DNA from: Bacteroidota bacterium
GTDB taxonomy: Bacteria > Bacteroidota > Bacteroidia > AKYH767-A > OLB10
DNA length: 64,000 nucleotides
Assembly (NCBI GenBank): GCA_016717725.1
Contig: JADKFA010000009.1
Location: 62,001 to 126,000, forward strand
Reading direction: 5' to 3'
Within the stretch, counting starts at the first letter, position 1; every line of letters begins with the position of its first letter. This document shows, one piece after another, positions 36,990 through 46,740 of this stretch. The notes below the pieces were generated by a model, which was not told the DNA's origin, made no database searches, and was given only the letters and a program-made list of their open reading frames with translations. The translations under genes were made by a program, and so were the position numbers.

Positions 36990-37730
36990 CTATTTAAAGA
37001 ACAAAGCAATTTCTGGATCAACTGAATTTTCGAAATCTTCAGTTTTTCCTTCCATATAAACTTCTCCTTCTGCCAACATAATAATTCGATTTGCTGTTTT
37101 CACTGCACATTTAATATCATGAGTAATAATGATTGATGATGTCTTATATTTTTTTTGAACGTCCAAAATAAGTTCACTTATTTCATCAGAGGTAACAGGA
37201 TCCAATCCGGTAGTGGGTTCATCATACAACATGATAATAGGATCCACAACAATGGTTCTCGCCAAACTAATTCTCTTTCGCATTCCACCTGAAAGCTGAG
37301 ATGGCATTTTATGCAAAGCGTCTGCTAACCCAACATTTTCCAATACTTCATCTATTTTTTCATCTCTTTCTTTTTGAGTAAGGTTTTTTTTAATTCGCTT
37401 TAATGGAAACTCCATATTTTGTTTCACCGTCATCGAATCATACAACGCTCCGCTCTGAAATAGAAAACCAATTTTTTCACGCATCATACTTAATTCTTTC
37501 CTACTTAAAGTTAATACATTCTTTCCTAGCACATCTATGGTTCCATCATCAGAACTCAATAAACTGACAATACACTTAATCAAAACAGACTTTCCAGTTC
37601 CCGACTTCCCGAGCACTACTAAATTTTCATTATCAAAAAGTTTCAGGTTCAAATCTTTCAGCACCTCTTGTTTGCCAAAAGATTTCTTCAAATTATTTAT
37701 TTCAATTACAGTTTTAACTTGTGGTTCCAT
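36990..37730 (-). CDS. ABC transporter ATPase, MlaF-like
   Basis: 246 residues. Walker A GKSGTGKS (41-48), Q-loop LFQSGALYDSMTV, signature LSGGMRKRISLAR, Walker B IIMLYDEPTTGLDP and switch His in IIITHD. The ALYDSMTV and SGGMRKR sequences are typical of the MlaF/Ttg2A lipid-transport branch. It powers the MlaE/MlaD machinery at the inner membrane. It is 34 bases after the permease gene. Confidence 0.93.
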   Translation of the reverse strand: MEPQVKTVIEINNLKKSFGKQEVLKDLNLKLFDNENLVVLGKSGTGKSVLIKCIVSLLSSDDGTIDVLGKNVLTLSRKELSMMREKIGFLFQSGALYDSMTVKQNMEFPLKRIKKNLTQKERDEKIDEVLENVGLADALHKMPSQLSGGMRKRISLARTIVVDPIIMLYDEPTTGLDPVTSDEISELILDVQKKYKTSSIIITHDIKCAVKTANRIIMLAEGEVYMEGKTEDFENSVDPEIALFFK

Positions 37731-37764
37731 AATTAATGATCTAGATTTTTATAATACACATTTA

Positions 37765-38604
37765 TCATATCATCATATCTGTAATTTGCACTGCAATTAC
37801 ATCCACTACAATTACTAATAACGATGATAAAACAACTGCAGAATTAGCAGCAAGGCCCACGCTTTCAGTTCCACGACCTGCATTATACCCTTTATAACAT
37901 CCTACCAAACCAATTACAGCTCCAAACAAAAATGATTTTCTCACCGCTGGAATACAATCTATAAATTCAACCTGACTAAACGCCTGAGAAAAAAACAAAA
38001 TAAAAGATACATCCCCTTTAATATTAACACCTGCCCAACTTCCTAAAATACCTAATGCGTCTGCGTACAAAATCAGTAATGGGATCATAAGTGTTGCAGC
38101 CAATACTCGAGTTACAACTAAAAATCGGATCGGATTAGTAGAAGAAACCTCCATCGCATCAATCTGCTCTGTAACTTTCATCGACCCCAATTCTGCGCCT
38201 ATTCCAGAACCAATTTTTCCAGCGCAAATCAGTGCCGTTATCACTGGACCCATCTCTCTAATTAAAGATATCGTTACCATCCCAGGCAACATGGTTACAG
38301 CACCAAAATCAACAAGAACAGGTCGAGATTGTATGGTAAGTACGAGTCCCATGATAGCTCCTGTTATTGAAACCAATGGGAGTGACTTCAACCCCATTTG
38401 AAAACATTGATTAAAGAATTCTCTAAATTCAAAATCACGAGAAAATGTTTCCTTGATAATATTTACAATAAATAAATATACGTCCGACAAACTAGTAAAA
38501 AAACGATTTGCATTATTCTTATGAGTAATGCTTTTCTCTGTAAGCTTAATAGATTGTTTAGTGGTAAACTCTTTTACACCAATTGCTTTATTAAATCTTC
38601 TCAT
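37765..38604 (-). CDS. ABC transporter permease, MlaE-like
   Basis: 279 residues, about five transmembrane helices. Family marks: SITGAIMGLVLTIQSRPVL, the LIREMGPVITALICAGKIGSGIGAELGSMKVTEQIDAMEV block, and RVLAATLMIPLLILYADALGILGSW. These identify the MlaE/YrbE permease. It is the first gene of the mlaE-mlaF-mlaD run; with the downstream hydrolase and POTRA-barrel genes the run continues in the same direction. Confidence 0.94.
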   Translation of the reverse strand: MRRFNKAIGVKEFTTKQSIKLTEKSITHKNNANRFFTSLSDVYLFIVNIIKETFSRDFEFREFFNQCFQMGLKSLPLVSITGAIMGLVLTIQSRPVLVDFGAVTMLPGMVTISLIREMGPVITALICAGKIGSGIGAELGSMKVTEQIDAMEVSSTNPIRFLVVTRVLAATLMIPLLILYADALGILGSWAGVNIKGDVSFILFFSQAFSQVEFIDCIPAVRKSFLFGAVIGLVGCYKGYNAGRGTESVGLAANSAVVLSSLLVIVVDVIAVQITDMMI

Positions 38605-38977
38605 ATCATCTTTAATCTAGCAATAAAAACATTATTTAAATTATAAAAATGCTTTAATCAGACTATATTGTCAAAAAAAGTATAGCTATAACTCTTCATG
38701 ATTAAACTCTTTACTTGACTTAGGGAAATTAACTTATAATATTAATTCCATAAGTGAGCAATGAAATGAATTACCTAATCTGCATTTTCATAGCATAAAG
38801 AAAGGAATCAAAGTCCAATTCTATATTACATAATTTTAGGAATAATTTACATTATTCACACATTTAACTGGCATCTAGAACATATAATTTACCACTCCAA
38901 TTCGAAAAAAATGCAATAAAATTCATTAAAAATTATCCATGACTTAAAAACCCTAGTATATTTCGAAAAAAAACTAA
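38605..38977. other. AT-rich intergenic region upstream of the mla-like genes
   Basis: About 370 bases, no ORF, RNA gene or hairpin recognised. It should contain the promoter of the mlaE run, but no clear TAnnTTTG box was found on the minus strand. Confidence 0.5.
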
Positions 38978-41332
38978 TTATAATCCTTTATTTTTCAGTC
39001 GAACATCCTTGTATTTGCGTCGTGGCGACTTATTGTTCAACTGGTTCATATCATAATAAGCTTTCAGAAGAGATTTCGGTAATTCACCCTTATATTCAAT
39101 TTTATACAATGAAAATCCACTATATGGAATAAGGCTATTTACGCGCTCAATTTTTATTCTACTCTCTACATTCTCCTTCTTAAAATAGCTCATAAATATG
39201 TCCCTTCTGCTCTCCTTCAGTTTCTCAAACACGGAATCAACAATAGAGGAACTAATATAGTTACTGCATTTATCTTGGATAGTAAAAATCATTGTATCTT
39301 TTAGAAACTTATTCAAGTGCTGGACAAACTGAGGATCCTTGACTGACATTTTATCAATTTTTTCTATTTCCACTTCACTTAATGATTGTTCATTAATTTT
39401 ATTTATTTGCAAATAATATTTCTTCTTCGCCTCAAAGAACAAAATATATTCCTTCTCCTTTAAACTATAAAACTGAGGGACAATTGAAATAGAAGCATCT
39501 GGAGTATTTTCTAAAAATTTAGCCATTCGTTCAACAAACTTCTCTTGCTTATCAGTGAGCGTACTATTTCTCATGTCCCAAGTTAAAGTCAGCGACTTTT
39601 CTATCTCAATTTCAGTGTTCTTCACTTGCATTCGATAAGTTGTTGTTGCTGGCTTAATAAATATATTTTTGAGAACATCCACAATTACATCTCGCAAATG
39701 AAATTTAGGATCTTTCAAATTACCTGAAATTGGAACTTCGTAGTCAATGACATTTCCTCGCTCACGAACAAATGCCATAATTAATCTCATTGGCATCCAA
39801 TTCATCTCCTTATTTTTTATTCGCTGAGTGATTCGAGGATCTACAACGATCAAATGGTTGTCACTCTTAATATCAGCATTTCGAACTTGCCATGCACCCT
39901 TTAACTCTACGCTTCCCCTATCGAATGGAAATGAAGTTTGAGAAATGACATAGGGATTAAACATAGTAATCGGAATATTTTGCAAATGATAATTAAGATC
40001 AAAATCACTGCTATCCTTTGGATTAATGCTTAAATACACAGACCCACTTCCATATGGTTTTATGCCAGTAAGTAATTTTACTTGAACTCGAACATTACTT
40101 TTATCAATTGAATCAGCAAGAATTGTTAACGGTGATATTCCAATGGAAAATTTCTCGGAAGTAGAATAATCATTATATTTTATATTACCATCATAAATAG
40201 CAAACCTATTTATTCTATAATGACTTTTGAAAAAATTCTTTGACAACTCTCTGATGTAATCTGCAATTTCAATGATCAAATTAAATTGCGCTTCTGAATT
40301 ATCTGCTTCTTTAAGATTCGCTCCATTTTGTCCGAAAATAGTTTGAAGATTATCTAAATGATCATACTTCTCATACTTAAAATAGGGTTTAGTAAGAGAG
40401 ATGGAATCATAATGGAATTTTTTTAGCTTTGGACTAATGACATTAATTGCAATTGCCAATTTATCGAAAGAAGCATAGTCCTCCTTTGGGTTTTTTCCGA
40501 AATGAAAATCAGAAATAACAATACTCCCTGAAGTAGTTACATTTTCTACTTTTTTAAATGTACCAGACGATTTCAAATTAGCGTCAAGCAATGCGGAAAA
40601 AGTTCCGTAGTTTGTTAAATCCTTTAAGTACTGTTCAATTATATTTAAATCAAACTTGGTAACTACAACCGCCATTTTATAGTCTTTGCTACTTGTATTT
40701 ATAGCAAATTCCCCTTGCATGCGACCTGATCCCATTCCAGATTCAAAAGAAAATTCAGTGGCAATAGTATCCGAATCCCATTTAATTCCAGGACTGTGAA
40801 TATTAACATGCTGAACAAAGTAATTAATCGGTATTAATTTATCTCGAAAATAAACTATCCCTTCTTTTAAATTAACATCGAGCACATTAAAATGAACTGG
40901 AGCTTTCGTAGTATCACGAGGCTCTTTTGGCGTAAACTTTTCTATTAGATCGCTAAAGTTTAATTTCTTTTTCTCTTGGATAATCGAAAATCGAGGTTGG
41001 TCTAAATCCAATTGTGTAATCTCATAGGTTTTAGAAAATAATTTATGCATAGATATATTTAAGCTCATTCCATCAGCAGAAAAGAAAACACTATCACTCT
41101 CACTTTCGAGCATCTTAACATTACTTAAATGTATGTAACCTGTAAATGGGTTTACATAAGCCCTGCTCATTTCAATTTGACGACCCGTAAATTGCACATC
41201 GTATTTTTCAATTAAATATCTTGTAATAGGAGAAATTAATAGAATAACGAGAATGGGGATACAAACTAAAATCAAACCCATTATGATCAGTATTTTTCTT
41301 AGCTTCTTATTTTCTGTTAAATACTGCTTCAT
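38978..41332 (-). CDS. AsmA-like DUF748 protein
   Basis: 784 residues. Cytoplasmic N-tail, one transmembrane helix (IIMGLILVCIPILVILLISPI, ~15-36), then a long periplasmic beta-rich region typical of the DUF748/AsmA superfamily (GRQIEMSRAYVNPFTGYIHLSNVKMLE.., IYFRDKLIPINYFVQHVNI..). Long AsmA-like proteins form bridge-like grooves that carry phospholipids between the membranes. The position directly upstream of the mla-like run, on the same strand but 370 bases away, fits such a role. That link is inference. Confidence 0.83.
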   Translation of the reverse strand: MKQYLTENKKLRKILIIMGLILVCIPILVILLISPITRYLIEKYDVQFTGRQIEMSRAYVNPFTGYIHLSNVKMLESESDSVFFSADGMSLNISMHKLFSKTYEITQLDLDQPRFSIIQEKKKLNFSDLIEKFTPKEPRDTTKAPVHFNVLDVNLKEGIVYFRDKLIPINYFVQHVNIHSPGIKWDSDTIATEFSFESGMGSGRMQGEFAINTSSKDYKMAVVVTKFDLNIIEQYLKDLTNYGTFSALLDANLKSSGTFKKVENVTTSGSIVISDFHFGKNPKEDYASFDKLAIAINVISPKLKKFHYDSISLTKPYFKYEKYDHLDNLQTIFGQNGANLKEADNSEAQFNLIIEIADYIRELSKNFFKSHYRINRFAIYDGNIKYNDYSTSEKFSIGISPLTILADSIDKSNVRVQVKLLTGIKPYGSGSVYLSINPKDSSDFDLNYHLQNIPITMFNPYVISQTSFPFDRGSVELKGAWQVRNADIKSDNHLIVVDPRITQRIKNKEMNWMPMRLIMAFVRERGNVIDYEVPISGNLKDPKFHLRDVIVDVLKNIFIKPATTTYRMQVKNTEIEIEKSLTLTWDMRNSTLTDKQEKFVERMAKFLENTPDASISIVPQFYSLKEKEYILFFEAKKKYYLQINKINEQSLSEVEIEKIDKMSVKDPQFVQHLNKFLKDTMIFTIQDKCSNYISSSIVDSVFEKLKESRRDIFMSYFKKENVESRIKIERVNSLIPYSGFSLYKIEYKGELPKSLLKAYYDMNQLNNKSPRRKYKDVRLKNKGL

Positions 41333-41813
41333 GTGAAAGGCTATAAGTAAATTCCATTTATTTCATTACACTTGTTATCATTTGATCTGGTAAGTTTCAC
41401 TATTAAATAATAACAAATACTTCTTGCCAAAAATCATACTTCTCTTTTGGCATAGACATGAAAAAATAGTTGAAACCTCAATCCATCTGAAACATGAAAA
41501 CAAGTTCGCCTTTGAAAATTACCTTGTGCATTTAAAACTACAAGTTCACTTTCTCGTATTTGCTTAACCAATTATCTTCAATAAATTCAGTCCTGACAAT
41601 TCGATTTTGCTCCCTTAACATAATCTAGTCAACAAAAGTATATGGGCTTCATCCAGAAATCCTTACACAATTCTTAAAGAATGTTACATAATTCATATAT
41701 TCCAACTCAAAAAAATTAATACCGAAATATAGATTAGGTTTCCCCTATATTAAGAGCAAACCTAGTTCTGTTTTATTAGCGACAAATGAATAATTCGATT
41801 ATTCCAACTTAAG
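41333..41813. other. AT-rich intergenic region, nothing recognised
   Basis: About 480 bases between asnB (3' side) and the DUF748 gene (5' side). No ORF, RNA gene, terminator-like hairpin or repeat was found. Confidence 0.5.
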
Positions 41814-43478
41814 CTAATATCCACTATTATGAACACTCTTAACAGCTCTTCCGCTTGGATCATTCAAGTTTTGAAAAGAAGGATCCCAAGCTAATGCTTC
41901 GGGTGTGCTACATGCAACGGATTTCACAGAAGGAACACAAGATGCTGCGGTATCACTAGGGAAATGTTCCGAAAAAATACTTCGGTAATGGTACTCTTCT
42001 TTCGACATGGGCGGGTGCACTGGAAAACGGAATTTTGCTTTCACTAATTCATCGTCACTAATTTTTTCATTCGCCACTTTTTTCAATGTGTCAATCCATC
42101 CGTAGCCTACACCATCACTAAACTGTTCTTTTTGTCTCCATGCGATGCTTTCGGGTAATAAATCTTCAAAAGCTTTTCTCAAAATAAATTTTTCCATCTT
42201 GCCATCCTTCGCCATTTTATCTTCTGGATTTAATCGCATCGCTACATCCATAAATTCTTTGTCGAGGAAAGGCACACGACCTTCTACGCCCCAAGCTGCT
42301 AAGGATTTGTTGGCTCTCAAGCAATCGTATAAATGCAACTTTCCTAACTTACGAACGGTTTCTTCGTGGAAGGCTTGTGCATTGGGGGCTTTATGAAAAT
42401 AGAGGTAACCACCAAATATTTCGTCGGCGCCTTCTCCTGATAATACCATTTTTATTCCCATGGACTTAATTACTCTTCCTAAAAGATACATGGGTGTTGA
42501 TGCGCGAATGGTAGTAACGTCATACGTTTCCAAATGATAAATTACATCTCGAATAGCATCCAATCCTTCTTGAATGGTGAAATGTATTTCGTGATGTATA
42601 GATCCGATATGATCCGCTACTTTTTGTGCAGCAGCTAAATCGGGCGATCCTTCTAATCCTACAGCGAACGAATGCAATTGTGGATACCATGCCATTTGTG
42701 TATCCTTACTTTCAATTCGTTTAGCAGCATATTTTTTTGTGATGGCGGAGATGATGGATGAATCCAATCCACCTGATAATAATACACCGTAAGGCACATC
42801 GCACATCAGTTGACGATGCACTGCTTGTTCCAATGCTAATTTCAGCGCATCGATATCACTTTTATTATTTTTTACATTCTCGTAATCATTCCATTCACGT
42901 TGATACCATTTTACTGGAGTGTTACCTTCTTCACTGTATAAATAATGTCCGGGTAAAAATTCTTCAATTCGATTGCAAATTGTTTCTAGCGCTTTCAACT
43001 CGGAGGCCACGTAAAAATGTCCAAACTTATCCCATCCCATATACAACGGAATAATTCCCATATGATCTCTGGCAATGAGGTACGTATTTTTTTCTTCGTC
43101 ATACAAAGCAAAAGCAAAAATGCCATTCAGCTCTTCAATAAAAGCAGGACCCTTTTCACGATACAAAGCAATGATCACTTCACAATCGGAGGCCGTTAAA
43201 AATTTATAATCAGGAAATCCAGCGCGCAACTCCATGTGATTATAGATTTCACCATTCACTGCGAGAACAATTTTTTTGTCTTCACTATACAAAGGTTGTT
43301 TTCCGCTCGATGGATCCACAATGGCCAAACGTTCATGAGCCATTATTACGTGGTCGTTGCTATACATTCCCGACCAATCGGGACCACGATGACGAATTTT
43401 CTTTGCCATCTCTAAAACTTGAGGACGTAATTCGGTACTGTTGTTTTTGATATCAAATACTGCTACGATGCCACACAT
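41814..43478 (-). CDS. asnB: Asparagine synthase B (glutamine-hydrolysing)
   Basis: 554 residues. Starts MCGIVAVFD, with the Ntn nucleophile Cys2 after Met removal. Glutaminase marks: RHRGPD, ERLAIVD, and NGEIYNH. The synthetase domain has the PP-loop LSGGLDSS (about 232-240) and the downstream segments MVLSGEGADEIFGGY and RVPFLDKEFM. It makes Asn from Asp with Gln and ATP in the cytoplasm. Full length and intact. Single-gene unit with a TACCTTTG box upstream. Confidence 0.96.
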   Translation of the reverse strand: MCGIVAVFDIKNNSTELRPQVLEMAKKIRHRGPDWSGMYSNDHVIMAHERLAIVDPSSGKQPLYSEDKKIVLAVNGEIYNHMELRAGFPDYKFLTASDCEVIIALYREKGPAFIEELNGIFAFALYDEEKNTYLIARDHMGIIPLYMGWDKFGHFYVASELKALETICNRIEEFLPGHYLYSEEGNTPVKWYQREWNDYENVKNNKSDIDALKLALEQAVHRQLMCDVPYGVLLSGGLDSSIISAITKKYAAKRIESKDTQMAWYPQLHSFAVGLEGSPDLAAAQKVADHIGSIHHEIHFTIQEGLDAIRDVIYHLETYDVTTIRASTPMYLLGRVIKSMGIKMVLSGEGADEIFGGYLYFHKAPNAQAFHEETVRKLGKLHLYDCLRANKSLAAWGVEGRVPFLDKEFMDVAMRLNPEDKMAKDGKMEKFILRKAFEDLLPESIAWRQKEQFSDGVGYGWIDTLKKVANEKISDDELVKAKFRFPVHPPMSKEEYHYRSIFSEHFPSDTAASCVPSVKSVACSTPEALAWDPSFQNLNDPSGRAVKSVHNSGY

Positions 43479-43510
43479 ACGATTTTGCTTATCTTATAAA
43501 TTACGGTTGC

Positions 43511-43518
43511 AAAGGTAG
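43511..43518 (-). promoter_or_regulatory. -7 box (TACCTTTG) of asnB
   Basis: Exact TAnnTTTG match on the minus strand, 32 bases upstream of the asnB ATG. The 8-mer is identical to the one before tatA. Confidence 0.55.
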
Positions 43519-43522
43519 GGAA

Positions 43523-43556
43523 TTGGCAAATTGGCAAGTTGGTAAATTGGTAAATC
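43523..43556. repeat. Short TTGGYAAAT/TTGGCAAG direct repeats
   Basis: Four imperfect ~8-base units (AATTGGCAAATTGGCAAGTT..) just upstream of the asnB promoter box. Simple-sequence type, no function assigned. Confidence 0.5.
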
Positions 43557-43773
43557 AAATGGAAAATTGGGTTAATCCGAATAGTCGTGAATGATATTTC
43601 ATTTCATACTACTTTTCATCTTGAAATGAACAAATTCGCTGCGCCCGTTGCTAAACGCAGCTATCGTTGCGTTTAAAAGAAGTTTTTATTATAAGAGTGG
43701 AAATATAATAAGACTATAAACCCAGTTTTCAAAATATTAAAAAATCTCTTAATTTTACGAAAAACATACCCAT

Positions 43774-44169
43774 ATGCAAAGTTTTCAATCCATCCTCAAC
43801 TCTGTAAAAGAATTTCACGAAACTTTTGGACTCGATTACCACGAGCAACCGGAAGTACAAATCACGGATAAAATCATTGAACTACGTCATCGTTTGATGG
43901 CTGAAGAAAATGATGAATATTTAGAAGCTGCGAAGGACAAAGACATCACGTTAATTGCGGATGCTTTAGGTGACAAACTTTACATACTTTGTGGAACCAT
44001 TATCGCGCATGGATTACAACATAAAATTGTTGATGTGTTTAATGAAATTCATCGAAGCAATATGAGTAAGCTCGATGAAAATGGACAACCTCTTTACCGT
44101 GAAGACGGGAAAATTATGAAGAGTAATTTGTATTTTTTGCCGGATATAAAATCGATATTGAATAATTGA
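43774..44169 (+). CDS. MazG/HisE-like nucleoside triphosphate pyrophosphohydrolase
   Basis: 131 residues, all-alpha NTP-PPase type. The metal-binding pattern is visible as MAEENDEYLEAAKDKD (EExxE-type) followed by ADALGDKLYILCGTIIAHG (D..D). The C-terminal segment NEIHRSNMSKLDENGQPLYREDGKIMKS is characteristic of the PRA-PH-like NTPase branch found outside his operons. It likely hydrolyses (d)NTPs to monophosphates plus pyrophosphate, perhaps house-cleaning. Not part of a histidine operon. Confidence 0.88.
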   Translation: MQSFQSILNSVKEFHETFGLDYHEQPEVQITDKIIELRHRLMAEENDEYLEAAKDKDITLIADALGDKLYILCGTIIAHGLQHKIVDVFNEIHRSNMSKLDENGQPLYREDGKIMKSNLYFLPDIKSILNN

Positions 44170-44315
44170 TAGGGTTGGCCTCGAGAGCCTCAGCCAACGT
44201 CGAGTACCTCAGCCAACTTCGTTTTAATTATCCGCTGCCCGAGGGAACTCGCGGGCAGCATAATGGTTGGCATCGCCATCTCCCACTCTCCCATTCTCCC
44301 GTCTCCTATTCTAAC

Positions 44316-44801
44316 CTACATTCCCATTTTAAATTTTACTCTTTCCACATCTTTTCGGTACTCCTCCACCGTTAGATCCGAGAGTGAATATAAAATTGCT
44401 TTGGTATAATACTCAATGGCGTCTTCCCACTTGGCTTGACGTTCGTATAGCTTTCCAAAAAGTCCATAAATTTTGTCTTTATCGATACCAGGAACTTCTA
44501 AGGCTTTATTTAAAACCGCCACCGATTCTGTTGCTTTGTCCATCCGTAAAAGCAACTCTCCATAATCGTAATATAGATCGGGATAGGCAGCGGCGTGGCG
44601 CATGGCAATTTTAAAGGCATCTTCGGCCGATTGAAAGTCCTTTAGGTTCAGCATCAATATCTTACCGTAGATGGCTTGCGCTCTTCCATGCTCTGGTTGA
44701 CGTGCCAGCAAAACCAGCAACTCGCTCAAAGCTTCGCCAGTCTGGCCTTGATCCAGATACTGTTGAATTACAATAAGTTGCTGTGCGTTTGTGTCTGCCA
44801 T
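44316..44801 (-). CDS. Small cytoplasmic TPR protein
   Basis: 161 residues with about three to four TPR units (ALSELLVLLARQPEHGRAQAIYGK; DAFKIAMRHAAAYPDLYYDYGELLLRM; LFGKLYERQAKWEDAIEYYTKAI). No signal peptide. Function unknown; probably a protein-interaction adaptor. The region just downstream (44170-44315) holds a GCTGCCCG/CGGGCAGC hairpin at 44234-44259 and a short CCTCAGCCAAC direct repeat, but no T run. Confidence 0.8.
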   Translation of the reverse strand: MADTNAQQLIVIQQYLDQGQTGEALSELLVLLARQPEHGRAQAIYGKILMLNLKDFQSAEDAFKIAMRHAAAYPDLYYDYGELLLRMDKATESVAVLNKALEVPGIDKDKIYGLFGKLYERQAKWEDAIEYYTKAILYSLSDLTVEEYRKDVERVKFKMGM

Positions 44802-44927
44802 TGGGGATCGGACCGACTAGATCCATTTACTCAGGTGTAAATTTCGGTGGTTTAGAGGATGAATCCACTAATACATGGTAAATAATAGTTGGTTAGTGGT
44901 AAAAAAATGAATTTACAGGGTGAAACT

Positions 44928-45012
44928 AGAGGTTGGAGTTTAGATGTTAGAAGTTGGATGTTAGAGGTTAGAGGTTAGATGTTGGATGTTGGATGTTGGA
45001 TGTTGGATGTTG
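44928..45012. repeat. Low-complexity GGTTAGA/GATGTTG tandem repeats
   Basis: A run of 7-8-base units (GAGGTTGGAG, TTAGATGTTAGAAG, then GGATGTT repeated about five times) between the TPR gene and the O-antigen ligase gene. A candidate for slippage-length variation; no function assigned. Confidence 0.65.
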
Positions 45013-45084
45013 TGACCTAAAGTCTAACATCTAAAATCAAAAAACAACTGTTGCCCACAAAATCTCTTCTAAAGAAATAATTCG

Positions 45085-46668
45085 CTAATTACTATCATCA
45101 CTTTTATAAACTTTCCATAGAAAAATAGAGTTTAGAAAAGCGAAGAAAGTGACGCCCGCTTGCGTTTCGAGTGTATCCTCGTTGAAGAAGGAGCCCATGG
45201 CGATGATGAGAAAAGCGAGGTAAATATAATTTTGTTGTTGGACGGCATGTCGAATTGAAAAAAGTAAAACGAAAATAAAAAATAATAATCCCGGCCATCC
45301 AAAAGCAACACCGAAACTTAAATATTGATTATGTGCTCGTAACCTCCACGTTTTTTCCAAATTAGAATTCATCTCAACATACATATCTTGAAAAGCATCG
45401 GGAACATCACCTGTGCCTACTCCAGTAAGAGGATACTTTTGAATAATATTTTTTGATGCTTTCCAATATTCTAATCGTTGCGCTAATGAATGTCCGTTAG
45501 CGTCATTTCTGAAATGATAATTTCGATACTCTGAAGCTAATTCTTTAAGTCGATATTGAATACTGCTTTTTCCTTCCACTGCTTCGGGAGTGGGAAAACC
45601 TTTTTCAATAAGTTGTACATCTTTCTCTGATAATTGCTGAACACCGGCAGCATCCTTCGACAAATTTTTAAAAGTTAGGTAACGCATCAACGTTACTAAT
45701 TGCATATGTCCTTGCTGATCAAGTTCCCAAACACGTTGTGTACTACGAGTCATCCAAGCGGTGTCTATTTCAAGTTCGTTGTACTTCCTCCACACCAATC
45801 GACCTCCCTCCACATCCTGCCTCGACCAATCATTTTGATAAACATTTCCACGCGCGGTGAACTTTAAATTGGAATTGGTTTCACCTTCGTACGATTGAAT
45901 GGATTGAACAAAAATAGTATCGTAACTTTTCCATCCTGCAAAAAGTATCATTAACAAAAAAACACTGGTTGCAATTTTAACGCCTTTATTTTTACTCTTG
46001 ATTCCAAAATAAACAATAGCTGCGGTAAATAATATAGCGAGCAATAATAATCCCGTGATGGATTGCAATAAAATTAAAAAGTAAAGACACCATAAAGTTA
46101 AAAGTCCATATCCAAGTTTTACAATATTTGTTTTCGCTTCATTGGCATAATACAAACACATAACAATACATACATCAATCAATAGACTTAAGCGATTATG
46201 AGAAATGAAAACACTTAAGTCGCGGAAGTCGCGTACTTCTTTTCCTGTCCAGCCTTGGTATGTTGCCCATCCCGTAATGGTAGATACCATGACCCCTAAA
46301 AAGAGAAAATGAAATAAAATGCGTACCTGCTTCACCGTTAGTCGCGGTCCTGCTGCGATAAGTAAAGGCATGAGTAAGAGCGGAAGCTTTACAGTGATAT
46401 CCCTCATCGCATACTTGAAATCGGTTGTATTCCACAATCCCAATACATGCATCAGGAACAATCCTACTAACAACCAAAAAACAGTTTGCTTGGTTGCAAA
46501 TTGTAAACGTGATTTTAAATTTCCGGCGAGCAACCAACCTCCCGCCATGGTAAATTGCCCTAAGCTCATTCCTAAATTCCACAAGGGCATCGAAAAAGCA
46601 GTTAAGATCACCCCGAAAAAAAAGATAGCGACGCCTACTCTATGAACTATTTTCAATTCGGAATTCAT
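45085..46668 (-). CDS. O-antigen ligase / Wzy-type polymerase family membrane protein
   Basis: 527 residues with about ten transmembrane helices. N-terminal helices at ~12-75, then a series to ~250, a long extracytoplasmic insert (~255-390), and the family segment PLTGVGTGDVPDAFQDMY followed by RAHNQYLSFGVAFGWPGLLFFIFVLLFSIRHA (Wzy_C region with conserved HNxxL). Such enzymes transfer or polymerise undecaprenyl-linked polysaccharides at the periplasmic face. Acceptor unknown. It follows the S41 protease gene on the same strand. Confidence 0.85.
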   Translation of the reverse strand: MNSELKIVHRVGVAIFFFGVILTAFSMPLWNLGMSLGQFTMAGGWLLAGNLKSRLQFATKQTVFWLLVGLFLMHVLGLWNTTDFKYAMRDITVKLPLLLMPLLIAAGPRLTVKQVRILFHFLFLGVMVSTITGWATYQGWTGKEVRDFRDLSVFISHNRLSLLIDVCIVMCLYYANEAKTNIVKLGYGLLTLWCLYFLILLQSITGLLLLAILFTAAIVYFGIKSKNKGVKIATSVFLLMILFAGWKSYDTIFVQSIQSYEGETNSNLKFTARGNVYQNDWSRQDVEGGRLVWRKYNELEIDTAWMTRSTQRVWELDQQGHMQLVTLMRYLTFKNLSKDAAGVQQLSEKDVQLIEKGFPTPEAVEGKSSIQYRLKELASEYRNYHFRNDANGHSLAQRLEYWKASKNIIQKYPLTGVGTGDVPDAFQDMYVEMNSNLEKTWRLRAHNQYLSFGVAFGWPGLLFFIFVLLFSIRHAVQQQNYIYLAFLIIAMGSFFNEDTLETQAGVTFFAFLNSIFLWKVYKSDDSN

Positions 46669-46740
46669 AGATTCATCGCTACTTTTCTAAACTAAGAATG
46701 GGCATGCATCGAACAAAAATCTAAATCAAACAATAAAAAA

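Noticed and set aside
44234..44259. GCTGCCCG/CGGGCAGC hairpin as a terminator between convergent genes
   Set aside because: No T tract on either side; left as a note only.
46196..46582. 128-residue minus-strand ORF
   Set aside because: Alternate frame of the O-antigen ligase gene on the same strand.
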